Below, piece after piece: positions 26,180 through 33,799 of a stretch of 64,000 bases of DNA. The DNA comes from Mucilaginibacter sp. SJ. GTDB lineage: Bacteria; Bacteroidota; Bacteroidia; Sphingobacteriales; Sphingobacteriaceae. The stretch is from contig NZ_CP118631.1 of assembly GCF_028993635.1 (NCBI RefSeq), forward strand, positions 4,898,001 through 4,962,000, written 5' to 3'. Below the pieces are notes generated by a model. It ran no database searches and was not told the DNA's origin. It was given only the letters and a program-made list of their open reading frames with translations. Each line of letters opens with the position of its first letter. Within the stretch, counting starts at the first letter, position 1. A program made the translations under genes and the position numbers.

Positions 26180-26207
26180 GTTACCTATTATAGCAAAAAG
26201 CGTGCTG

Positions 26208-27059
26208 TTAAAAGCTTTCTATAGCGGCTTTTACTTTCTGCATCAGCCACATTGGGGTTGATGTTGCTCCGGCAATACCAATGGTATCATTTGGCGCAAA
26301 CATGTTTTTATCCAGCTCGTCGGTTGAGGATATGAAGTAAGTATTGGGATTGTGCTTGCGGCATACTTCATACAACACCTTACCGTTTGATGATTTTTTG
26401 CCCGATACAAAAACAATCTTATCAAAGCGCGTTGCAAATTTGGGCAGGTCTTTATCCCGGTTACTTACCTGGCGGCAAATAGTATCATTAGCCTTAAGGG
26501 CGTAGCCGCGTGAAATAAGCTCGTCTTTCACCGAGTAGAATTTATCCATACTCTTGGTGGTTTGGCTATACAGCGTAATGTTGTGCGGCAGTTCTACATT
26601 GTCAAGCTCGGCAATATCCTGGAAAACTATCGCTTCATTATTGGTTTGTCCCTGCAGGCCAACCACTTCTGCATGACCGTGCTTGCCAAAAATCAGGATC
26701 TTCTCGTTCGAGTCGTATGAGGTTTTGATGCGGTTTTGCAGTTTAAGCACTACCGGGCATGAGGCATCAATAAGGGTGATGTTATTCTCTAAAGCCGTAC
26801 GGTAGGTGTCGGGAGCTTCACCATGGGCACGGATGAGCACCTTTTCATTATGGAGATCTTTAAGCTGGCCGTGCTCAATGATGCGCAGGCCTTTTGCTTT
26901 CAGACGTTCAACTTCCTCGTCATTATGCACAATATCGCCAAGGCAGTACAGGTAGCCATCCTCTTCTAAAATCTCTTCAGCCATATCAATGGCATAAACC
27001 ACCCCAAAGCAAAAGCCCGAATCCTGATCAATAGTAACCTTTAACTGATAATCTCCCAT
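26208..27059 (-). CDS. ispH: 4-hydroxy-3-methylbut-2-enyl diphosphate reductase IspH
   Basis: [4Fe-4S] enzyme of 283 residues that makes IPP and DMAPP in the last step of the MEP isoprenoid pathway. The three cluster cysteines are visible: Cys17 in DSGFCFGV, Cys101 in IDASCPVV and Cys195 in DTICRQVSNR. Other conserved stretches are IRAHGEAP, GKHGHAEVVGLQGQ, and the C-terminal GIAGATSTPMWLM. The gene lies next to crtW and near cruF, so precursor supply is encoded beside carotenoid tailoring. Start ATG 27059 (MGDYQLKVTIDQ) precedes the first Cys by the usual distance; a TAAATTTG -7-like site lies 8 bases upstream, too close for a typical leader. Assignment is certain. Confidence 0.97.
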   Translation of the reverse strand: MGDYQLKVTIDQDSGFCFGVVYAIDMAEEILEEDGYLYCLGDIVHNDEEVERLKAKGLRIIEHGQLKDLHNEKVLIRAHGEAPDTYRTALENNITLIDASCPVVLKLQNRIKTSYDSNEKILIFGKHGHAEVVGLQGQTNNEAIVFQDIAELDNVELPHNITLYSQTTKSMDKFYSVKDELISRGYALKANDTICRQVSNRDKDLPKFATRFDKIVFVSGKKSSNGKVLYEVCRKHNPNTYFISSTDELDKNMFAPNDTIGIAGATSTPMWLMQKVKAAIESF

Positions 27060-27152
27060 GGTGCTGCAAATTTACGGCAAAAATAACCGTTGATTGTAAT
27101 GATTGCGTTGATTTTGATGATCTTTGGTAGTCAACTTTATTTGTTGTAGTTA

Positions 27153-27911
27153 TTAAAGGGATTGGATGCCTGGAAACTCCTTACCTATACTGTTGTAATA
27201 AGCTCTTACCTTCCGACGCCAGCTACTTCTCGCAGACGGCCAGTTTTTTTGTCCCTCAATAAAATCAATACGGGGGTTGGAATGCCCTGGTCTGGAGTTG
27301 CTACCTTTTGAGGGTTGTTCAAATTTTAATAATAGCCCGGGATCATTTATGGGATCAAAATCCCCATCATGGTCAAATATAGTTTTATGTTCAGAGCTAT
27401 TATATAACTCTCTTCTGCGCTTAAGCAGGTTCATCAATTCATTTAGGGAGACGTGATCGGTAATATAATCAAGGTCATAAATATCTTTGTCATTTGCCCT
27501 GCTTGATGCGGTCATTAATTTTAATGGCCCAATATCAATTAGGCTCATAACCTTGACGTTATTAATAATTTCAGGAGTGTTATAAACCTGCATATTCTGC
27601 AATATTTCTACTTTAATTGCTGTGTCGTCTCTGCGAATAAAAAAACGTTGAAGCAAAAACTGATCATTTATATCGCATGGATAGTCTATCGCAAAAACGG
27701 CTTCTCCGTAAAAAGCTTCAACTTCCTTTCTGATCAACTCATACCCAATTTTGCCTATAATACCGGGAAAGAAAAAATCAATATCATTAGACACCCGGTG
27801 GCTAAAACGGATGGCCAGGCTGGTACCGCCACCTAAAACACTTGCCTTTAGCGAAGGGAGTTGTTGAAGTTCACAAATGGTTTTAAATAAATTATCATCA
27901 ACAGCCTTCAT
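27153..27911 (-). CDS. AbiEii/AbiGii-type nucleotidyltransferase toxin
   Basis: Nucleotidyltransferase of 252 residues resembling the toxin of type IV toxin-antitoxin and abortive-infection systems (AbiEii/AbiGii, MenT-like). The active-site motif GGTSLAIR (28-35) is followed by SHRVSNDIDFF with the two metal-binding Asp (43 and 45), and a later acidic region near KDIYDLDYI. Such enzymes add nucleotides to tRNA or other targets and arrest growth. The C-terminal third is basic and low in similarity to anything I recognise. It overlaps the upstream partner gene by 4 bases, as in toxin-antitoxin operons. It separates ispH from cruF, which suggests later insertion. Fold is secure; target is unknown. 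Confidence 0.85.
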   Translation of the reverse strand: MKAVDDNLFKTICELQQLPSLKASVLGGGTSLAIRFSHRVSNDIDFFFPGIIGKIGYELIRKEVEAFYGEAVFAIDYPCDINDQFLLQRFFIRRDDTAIKVEILQNMQVYNTPEIINNVKVMSLIDIGPLKLMTASSRANDKDIYDLDYITDHVSLNELMNLLKRRRELYNSSEHKTIFDHDGDFDPINDPGLLLKFEQPSKGSNSRPGHSNPRIDFIEGQKNWPSARSSWRRKVRAYYNSIGKEFPGIQSL

Positions 27912-28195
27912 TGGGCAAACCGTAAAAACTGCTTAATATGGTAACGGCGTGCAACCAGCAAGCAAACCTGATTACTCACTTTTTCTTTAGTGGCTTTTAA
28001 TTCACGTGCAATAACTGCTTTGGGATAAATAGCTTCGAGCCTTAATATATCATCTGCAAAAGTTGATGAGGTAGTTGCCATCAATGCCCTCGGAATGATG
28101 AGATCTTGGTCGTGATTGATATCAAGAGATGCGATGTCCACGTCCCAAAATAAATACTTAGGAAATATTTCTTGAATGTGTATATCCTTTTTCAT
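27908..28195 (-). CDS. DUF6922-like protein, probable partner/antitoxin of the AbiEii-type toxin
   Basis: Small protein of 95 residues from ATG 28195 (MKKDIHIQEIFPKYLFWDVD). The N-terminal FPKYLFWDVDIASLDINHD segment is what I associate with DUF6922 proteins, which are usually encoded directly before AbiEii-like nucleotidyltransferases. The C-terminal half (ADDILRLEAIYPKAVIARELK) looks helical and may bind DNA or the toxin. The 4-base overlap with the toxin gene, antitoxin first, supports a bicistronic toxin-antitoxin unit. TATCTTTG at 28202-28209 on the minus strand is an exact -7 match 7 bases from the ATG, so the mRNA could be nearly leaderless. Function is inferred from position. Confidence 0.7.
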   Translation of the reverse strand: MKKDIHIQEIFPKYLFWDVDIASLDINHDQDLIIPRALMATTSSTFADDILRLEAIYPKAVIARELKATKEKVSNQVCLLVARRYHIKQFLRFAQ

Positions 28196-28237
28196 CTTAA
28201 ACAAAGATACAAAATCAGTTATTGATTAATGACCAGC

Positions 28238-28915
28238 TTAATACACCAAATTCAAAACAGCAAAAAATACAAATTGTGCAATCAGTAATGCCGGGCCAAC
28301 AATGCTTTGCCGTTTAAATTTAAACTGCTCAAATATAAAAAGCAGCAATGCACTCAGCACAAACCAGCAACCATAGTTTTTAAACGGAACGCCGGCATCC
28401 AGCCAATGCCAGTAATCAAAATGTATGGCAATAGGCTCAATCAGTACATCGAGCAGGGTAAGGACCATAGATCCCGTAAATATCCTTACCCAGGTATTTT
28501 GAAGCCTGCTTCGCTGTAGGATAACCCCTGCGGCATAGATCAGCAGGAACCAATTTACCCCGATCATCAGGGGAATTTCAAATAGTTTAATGCCAAGTGT
28601 TCGGCCATACTGATAATGCCCGAAGAGCCAACCGGTATGTACGCCGATGTATTCGGCCAGGAAGCCGGTGACGAAGGCGGTTAATGCAAACAGCAGAAAC
28701 CTGCTGTCAAAATTGTCATAACTATAAATGATAATCCCAAGCATTAATAGTAAATGCCATGGTACCAGGGTTATAAATAATACGGTTAATGAGGGGATAA
28801 TAAAGCCTGTCAATCCTACCAAATGAAACAGGAAAATAACTATGATACAGATCCTGTTTTTTGCCCGGGCAGAATTATCGGATGCTATGGGTTTCAAATT
28901 TTTCGCCCTTTCCAC
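28238..28915 (-). CDS. cruF: Carotenoid biosynthesis protein, CruF-like 1',2'-hydratase
   Basis: Polytopic membrane protein of 225 residues with about seven hydrophobic segments, in the DUF422 / carotenoid-synthesis family that includes CruF. The signature is in the third to fourth segments: GFLAEYIGVHTGWLFGHYQY followed by IPLMIGVNWFLLIYAAG. CruF adds water across the psi-end of gamma-carotene-type carotenoids to give a tertiary 1'-hydroxyl, which is the site for later glycosylation. Its gene overlaps the upstream glycosyltransferase gene by 22 bases. Together with crtW this fits a monocyclic keto-carotenoid with one hydroxylated acyclic end. Family is secure; the exact hydratase reaction is inferred from relatives. 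Confidence 0.82.
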   Translation of the reverse strand: MERAKNLKPIASDNSARAKNRICIIVIFLFHLVGLTGFIIPSLTVLFITLVPWHLLLMLGIIIYSYDNFDSRFLLFALTAFVTGFLAEYIGVHTGWLFGHYQYGRTLGIKLFEIPLMIGVNWFLLIYAAGVILQRSRLQNTWVRIFTGSMVLTLLDVLIEPIAIHFDYWHWLDAGVPFKNYGCWFVLSALLLFIFEQFKFKRQSIVGPALLIAQFVFFAVLNLVY

Positions 28916-29982
28916 ATCGTGGTTTTGGTAAGATACCTTTGGATGGATAAAACAGCCACAATCAGCAGGCTAAACATTTGAGCAGGATGTAAAAGGATGT
29001 TATACTCCGCTTTTTGACCGGCCGAAAGGGAGATCATGATCCGCGTAAGAAAAATAAGGCCTGCGGTAAAAAGTATCAGCGGCATGTTCAGGGTTGTCAG
29101 GATAATCAGCGGACCGGCAATAGTGATGGTAATGTACACCAAAAAACCAATGATGCTGTAGTTAAACGCCGCCAGGAAATTTTTACTGAACCCGTTTATA
29201 GCTTCGCCATAGCCCCGGTACATGCGGCAGCTGATCATGCCGTTGGCCAGCAGTGCCTCACCATTATAACGCTCTGCTTTTATGAGGCGCATGATCTCCA
29301 CGTCTTCCACCACCTTGTTTTTTACCGCTTTGTGCCAGTGGTGTTTATGATAAATGGCAGCATCAAACAACATAAACTGCCCGCTGGCGGCTGCTACTGA
29401 GGCGTTTTTTAATATATATACCAGGCGTAAAGGAAGCAGGTTTAGCAATATGAAATGCATAAGAGGCACTACCAGGTTCTCGCCGAGGGTAAGCATGGTT
29501 TGATTGCTAAACAGGCTTAATAAACCCAGTTGGTGCAAATGCATACGGTGCACAGCACTGTTGATAAGCCGGTTACTAACTTGTTCGTCGGCATCCAAAA
29601 ACAGCAGATATTTACCATCGGCCTGTTTAGCCATCTGGTGGCAGGCGTAATTTTTCCCCATCCAGCCATCCGGTAATTTACCGCCCTTTAACACCCTAAA
29701 GTGAGGGTGCCCGGCAGCAAATTCAGCACAAACCTGGTAAGTGTCATCGCTTGAATCATCGTCATAAATAATAACCTCGTAGTTGTTATAATCCTGCTGA
29801 TGGATGGAATTTAACAGGGTTAATATGTTTTCGGCCTCGTTACGTGCAGGGATCAGGATAGAAACTTTATCCGAATAATACCGCCCTATATGGGGCAGCT
29901 TAGGGTTGGAGATATAATTGAATAGCGTTACCGCAAACCTGAGTATGATAAAAAAGAGGGTTATTAATATAGCTATGGTCAC
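28894..29982 (-). CDS. Membrane-associated GT2 glycosyltransferase, CruC-like
   Basis: Glycosyltransferase family 2 protein of 362 residues with one N-terminal membrane segment (about 2-22) and three or four at the C terminus (about 265-350). The GT-A domain has VSILIPARNEAENI, the DDDSSDDT nucleotide-binding stretch, FLDADEQV as the DXD metal site, and VVEDVEIMRLIKAERY in place of the usual ED/QxxRW region. This layout matches carotenoid glycosyltransferases such as CruC. Tight overlap with cruF (22 bases) argues that it glycosylates the CruF product. It follows the first acyltransferase by 3 bases. A polysaccharide or lipid glycosyltransferase role cannot be excluded from sequence alone. 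Confidence 0.78.
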   Translation of the reverse strand: MTIAILITLFFIILRFAVTLFNYISNPKLPHIGRYYSDKVSILIPARNEAENILTLLNSIHQQDYNNYEVIIYDDDSSDDTYQVCAEFAAGHPHFRVLKGGKLPDGWMGKNYACHQMAKQADGKYLLFLDADEQVSNRLINSAVHRMHLHQLGLLSLFSNQTMLTLGENLVVPLMHFILLNLLPLRLVYILKNASVAAASGQFMLFDAAIYHKHHWHKAVKNKVVEDVEIMRLIKAERYNGEALLANGMISCRMYRGYGEAINGFSKNFLAAFNYSIIGFLVYITITIAGPLIILTTLNMPLILFTAGLIFLTRIMISLSAGQKAEYNILLHPAQMFSLLIVAVLSIQRYLTKTTMWKGRKI

Positions 29983-29985
29983 TTT

Positions 29986-30612
29986 TTATGTATCAAATTC
30001 GGTTTGCAGTGCTTTGGAGGCTTCATAATGCCTTTGGTAAGCCTGTTGTAATTTACTTATGCTTTTACCGGTGTAATTTTCTGGTTCGCTTTTTAAATAA
30101 ACGGTTGCCGTTGCCTTTTTATGTTTAAAGTACTGAATAAAAGTTGAAGCAAAAACGAGCTGGAAATTCCCGTTTGCTTTTTCAATGATCCTCATAACCC
30201 CTTTTTCAAAGTTTATGCTGGTAACAAAGTTAGCATACAGTTTGCCCTGCGGAAACATCAAAACCAAATTTGCCGGATCGGTGAGCAATCCGGCCGCATA
30301 GTCAAGGGACTGAATGATACTTTTTGAATCTTTTTTTACTGAAAAAGCACCCACATATTTCAGGAAGTGCTCGCTACGGGCAGTCTCTTCCAGGATCATG
30401 ACATGTAACTTTTTCTTTAGCAATTTATCGTTTACGCAGTATAATATCAACCCATCCCAAAAACTAAAGTGGTTGCCTATCAGCAGCACCGATTTGTTTT
30501 TATCAATCACAATATCGTTAAACAATAGTTCATGAAACGTTTTGCCAACTATCCATTTAATATAATAATGGACAATACGGTTCATGAAAAAGTTTTCTTT
30601 ATTGCGGATCAT
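29986..30612 (-). CDS. PlsC-like acyltransferase 1 (possible carotenoid-glycoside acyltransferase)
   Basis: Lysophospholipid-acyltransferase-type protein of 208 residues. The HX4D catalytic motif is NHFSFWDG and the acceptor-site motif is FPQGKLYAN. It resembles the protein at 30736-31359 from end to end, and the two N termini align without gaps from ATG 30612, which supports that start over an internal ATG at 30585. No strong membrane helix is seen, so it probably binds the membrane peripherally. It reads directly into the glycosyltransferase gene (3-base gap). By analogy with CruD of green sulfur bacteria, it may add a fatty acyl group to the sugar of a carotenoid glycoside; phosphatidic-acid synthesis is the alternative. 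Confidence 0.8.
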   Translation of the reverse strand: MIRNKENFFMNRIVHYYIKWIVGKTFHELLFNDIVIDKNKSVLLIGNHFSFWDGLILYCVNDKLLKKKLHVMILEETARSEHFLKYVGAFSVKKDSKSIIQSLDYAAGLLTDPANLVLMFPQGKLYANFVTSINFEKGVMRIIEKANGNFQLVFASTFIQYFKHKKATATVYLKSEPENYTGKSISKLQQAYQRHYEASKALQTEFDT

Positions 30613-30688
30613 ATTTTGAAACGAATGTATTGCATGTCGGCGACAATTTTATCGAATTACACGAAATTTGCTGATGGCTTATCAAATG

Positions 30689-30732
30689 AAATTAGTGTCA
30701 ATTTGATATAATTCGGGAAATTAGTGTCAATT
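30689..30732. repeat. 15-bp direct repeat between the acyltransferase genes
   Basis: AAATTAGTGTCAATT is present at 30689-30703 and again at 30718-30732, 29 bases apart, in the 123-bp spacer between the two acyltransferase genes. Confidence 0.75.
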
Positions 30733-30735
30733 AAG

Positions 30736-31359
30736 TTAGTGTTCCATATTGATCTGGTTCTTCAACGCTTGCTGATGCGCGTTATTAATGTTCTCCTTCA
30801 ACTGCTCAAAACTAAGTTCGCCGGCAACACCTAAATCAAACAAATGAACATAGGCACGGGGCTTCAGGCTTTCAAAGTAATCGATCAGGGTACAGTGGTA
30901 AACCACCTGGCAGGGGCCTTTTATCTGCCGCATCAGTTTATAAACACCGGTTTCAACATGGATATGTGTTTCATGGTTTGAATAGAGCTCGCCCTGCGGA
31001 AATATCACGATGAGGTTCTCAGGATCATTTAATATCCCGGCCGAGTAACTGAGCGAGTCGAGTATTGCCCTTGACCCTTTTTGAATAGAGTAAGCACCAA
31101 TGTACCGAAAATACCTGTGCTGATCGAACTGGTCCTGCTGCATCATGATATAGAATTGCTTTTTAAGATCATAAACAGCTGTCCGGTTAGCAATGAAGCC
31201 ATCCCACCAGCTAAAATGATTGGTCAAAAGCAATATTGAATGTCCCGGGCGTGGCTCAAAGGGCTGTACATTAACCTCTTTAAAATTACGGCCGATCCAC
31301 CATTTTACGCAACGGATGAATAGTTTACTCCAAAATTTCTTTTTACGCGAAGGTACCAT
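30736..31359 (-). CDS. PlsC-like acyltransferase 2, paralogue of acyltransferase 1
   Basis: Acyltransferase of 207 residues with HX4D as NHFSWWDG and the second motif as FPQGELYSN. It matches acyltransferase 1 in length and order of motifs (..VKWWIGRNFKEV.. against ..IKWIVGKTFHEL..; ..GAYSIQKGS.. against ..GAFSVKKDS..), so the pair came from a tandem duplication that has since diverged strongly. It follows the alpha/beta hydrolase gene by 2 bases, on the same strand. A 123-bp spacer with a direct repeat separates it from copy 1. It may use a different acyl chain or sugar position. Family is secure; substrate is inferred only from the carotenoid genes nearby. Confidence 0.8.
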   Translation of the reverse strand: MVPSRKKKFWSKLFIRCVKWWIGRNFKEVNVQPFEPRPGHSILLLTNHFSWWDGFIANRTAVYDLKKQFYIMMQQDQFDQHRYFRYIGAYSIQKGSRAILDSLSYSAGILNDPENLIVIFPQGELYSNHETHIHVETGVYKLMRQIKGPCQVVYHCTLIDYFESLKPRAYVHLFDLGVAGELSFEQLKENINNAHQQALKNQINMEH

Positions 31360-31361
31360 GT

Positions 31362-32171
31362 TTATTTAACTAAATACTCGTCAAGTGCCTTTGTAACCAA
31401 CCAGTGCCCGAGTTCAATTTCGTGCACTTCAGCATTATTGAGCATTCCTAAGAATGGCATTGCCGCCGATTTAGGGAAAAGTTTATCATGCCTGCCAAAT
31501 ATCAGCAAACATTTAATTTTATGCTGATTGATTAGTTGTGCTACTTTCTGTACGTCAGGTTTTAACTGTCTGATCAAATTTAGGGTATAAAAGGTGTCAA
31601 GCCGTTTTTGTTCGGTATCAATTTCATTATAAGCTATGCGGTAAAGGCTTTCGTCAATAGCGCCAACGGTTTTCATGCTTTTAACTAAAAAAGGTGCCAG
31701 CCATTTGCTTTTTGTAGCCGTACGGAAAATTGCGCGGCCAAGCGTATTATGTAGTATAAAATGAAAGCCTTTAAATACAGCCAGGCCATCAGGGGCCATT
31801 AAAATGATATCATCAATCATATCGGCATATTCTTCAACCAATATCAGGGCCAGGTTGGCGCCTATAGAATAACCCATTACCGAAAAGCGCTGCCGGCCGT
31901 AAAGCTTAAACCATTCTTCCATGTAGCTGCGTACCATTGTTTTCGGCATCCCGGCCATGATCTGTTGTTCTGTCCAGCCATTCAGCCTGCTTTCGCCGTG
32001 AAAAAAATGATCGAAACCATAGATATGATATTGGGGTAGGATAGACTGATCAAGTACATGAAACTGCTTCCCCGTCATGCCATAACCATGAAAGGCCAGC
32101 AGCGGTTTTTGACCGGTACCATACTCGTGAAAATGTGCTTTGCCCAGGCCGGGCAGATGTAAAAACCCCAT
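31362..32171 (-). CDS. Cytoplasmic alpha/beta hydrolase
   Basis: Alpha/beta-hydrolase of 269 residues with no signal peptide. The oxyanion motif LLAFHGYGMTGKQF is near residue 26. The nucleophile elbow reads MGYSIGANLAL (Ser about 98), the acidic residue is probably in LLIFGRHDKLFP, and the catalytic His is in ELGHWLVTKAL at the C terminus, so the triad is complete. It is the first gene of the acyltransferase run (2-base gap to acyltransferase 2). Beside two acyltransferases, a thioesterase or lipase supplying or removing acyl groups is plausible but unproven. A 32256-32388 repeat lies upstream, between it and waaA. Confidence 0.83.
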   Translation of the reverse strand: MGFLHLPGLGKAHFHEYGTGQKPLLAFHGYGMTGKQFHVLDQSILPQYHIYGFDHFFHGESRLNGWTEQQIMAGMPKTMVRSYMEEWFKLYGRQRFSVMGYSIGANLALILVEEYADMIDDIILMAPDGLAVFKGFHFILHNTLGRAIFRTATKSKWLAPFLVKSMKTVGAIDESLYRIAYNEIDTEQKRLDTFYTLNLIRQLKPDVQKVAQLINQHKIKCLLIFGRHDKLFPKSAAMPFLGMLNNAEVHEIELGHWLVTKALDEYLVK

Positions 32172-32255
32172 TAAGGCAATATTAAGAATTTATGGCTTTT
32201 GTACAGTAAACAACCATGTTTTGTTTTGAATGATGGAATAGTCTTTTTATAAATT

Positions 32256-32388
32256 GTCATTTCGATGAACGGCGGAGGTGGCGAAGCGGGGCGTGAAGAG
32301 AAATCTTCTGCTTCCTGCAAATCCACCATACATGGTTTACTTACCGGGTGTACAAGATTTCTCACCCGTTCCTCATATGATAAATGAC
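32256..32388. repeat. Inverted repeat, family D
   Basis: Starts GTCATTT and ends AAATGAC. Internally AGAAATCTTCTG (left) faces CAAGATTTCTC (right). It fills the gap between waaA and the hydrolase gene. Spurious short frames cross it on both strands. Confidence 0.75.
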
Positions 32389-32394
32389 ATTTTT

Positions 32395-33648
32395 TTATTT
32401 ATCGATATACTTCATGATCATGTCCGTAGCCCCTACGTTTTCCTTCACATAATTAAATACCTTTTTACGAGTAATATTATAAAACGCCTCGTCATTAACC
32501 AGTGTGTCAACAATATCTTTTAATTCTGTTTCATTGCTGATGCTAAAACCAGCTTTAATGGCTATAAGTTCCTTGGCTTCGTTAAATTTCTGATAATTAG
32601 GGCCAAAAATAACCGGCAGACCGAATGCGGCTGCCTCCAGGGTATTATGAATTCCCACGCCAAAGCCGCCACCTATGTAAGCAACGTCGGCATAAGCATA
32701 AAGCGATGAAAGCATGCCAATATTATCTATCACCAGCGATTGAAGATTGTTAGATGTAAGCGATTGGTTAATAAAATCTCCCGACTTCAGACCTTCAGCT
32801 TCGGTTTTTAGCTGTGAAAACGTGATGGCTTTTCCTTCCGGAAGCAACTCTATCAAGTTATTAATCTTTTCTTCCGGTATTTCATGCGGAGCGAAGATGA
32901 ATTTCCAGTCGGGATATTGGATTACCAGTTTAGCCAGGAGGGCTTCATCTTGCGGCCAGGTGCTACCCGCGATAAACACTTTGTGCCCGTTTTTAAATTC
33001 TTCAATCAGGGGCAATTGTTTAGGATTTTGTGCATTTGCCCAAACGCGGTCAAAACGGGTATCACCACTCACCGATGTATTGGTAATGCCTATGTTTTCC
33101 AATAGCTGCTTAGAGCTGTTATCCTGTAAAAAAAAGTGGCTTACCAGGCTTAATATTTTGCGGTTAAAACCGCCATACCATTTAAAAAACACCTGTTCGG
33201 GCCTGAAGATGCCTGATACGATATACAAGGGGATGTTACGCTTGTTTGTTTCATTAAAAAAATGGAACCAGTACTCGTATTTAGTAAAAATGACAATTTC
33301 GGGGTTAATGGCATCAATAAACCTGCGAGCGTTTCGGGCAGTATCCAAAGGCAGGTAGTAAACATGGTCGGCAAGCGGTGTGTTTTTCCTGATCTCATAT
33401 CCCGAAGGAGAAAAAAAGGTGATTACTATTTTCTTTTCGGGGTGTAAATTTCTCATAGCTTCCAGTATCGGCCTGCCTTGCTCAAATTCGCCAAGTGAAG
33501 CAAAATGAAACCAAACGCTGCTATCCATACGTACAAAAACAATGTTTTTACGTCCTGCAATCCAAAGTTTTGCCTTATTGTTAAATAGCGAGGCAAAACG
33601 GATAAAAAGGGAATATAATTTGATACCTATATTATATAATAACATCAA
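32395..33648 (-). CDS. waaA: 3-deoxy-D-manno-octulosonic-acid (Kdo) transferase WaaA
   Basis: GT30 glycosyltransferase of 417 residues that adds Kdo to the lipid A precursor at the inner membrane, the first inner-core step of LPS. A short hydrophobic N-terminal anchor is followed by the donor-independent domain with the conserved WFHFASLGEFEQGRPILEAM, including the catalytic Glu, then ITFFSPSGYEIR, TKYEYWFHFF and SGDTRFDRV. The C-terminal domain has FIAGSTWPQDEALL and the nucleotide-binding GGGFGVGIHNTLEAAAFGLPV. Length and order match the family. It is transcribed alone and diverges from ugd. Assignment is very secure. Confidence 0.95.
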   Translation of the reverse strand: MMLLYNIGIKLYSLFIRFASLFNNKAKLWIAGRKNIVFVRMDSSVWFHFASLGEFEQGRPILEAMRNLHPEKKIVITFFSPSGYEIRKNTPLADHVYYLPLDTARNARRFIDAINPEIVIFTKYEYWFHFFNETNKRNIPLYIVSGIFRPEQVFFKWYGGFNRKILSLVSHFFLQDNSSKQLLENIGITNTSVSGDTRFDRVWANAQNPKQLPLIEEFKNGHKVFIAGSTWPQDEALLAKLVIQYPDWKFIFAPHEIPEEKINNLIELLPEGKAITFSQLKTEAEGLKSGDFINQSLTSNNLQSLVIDNIGMLSSLYAYADVAYIGGGFGVGIHNTLEAAAFGLPVIFGPNYQKFNEAKELIAIKAGFSISNETELKDIVDTLVNDEAFYNITRKKVFNYVKENVGATDMIMKYIDK

Positions 33649-33799
33649 TTTTAACGCTGAATGATTATCTTAGCCGGGCATAAAAGTAATAACAATAATT
33701 ACAATATTAGTTTTATGGCCCGCCCGGTGCTATAATATGCTGGTTATATGGTTGATCATACGAATATTGCTAACCTTAATTTAAAACACATTTAACACT

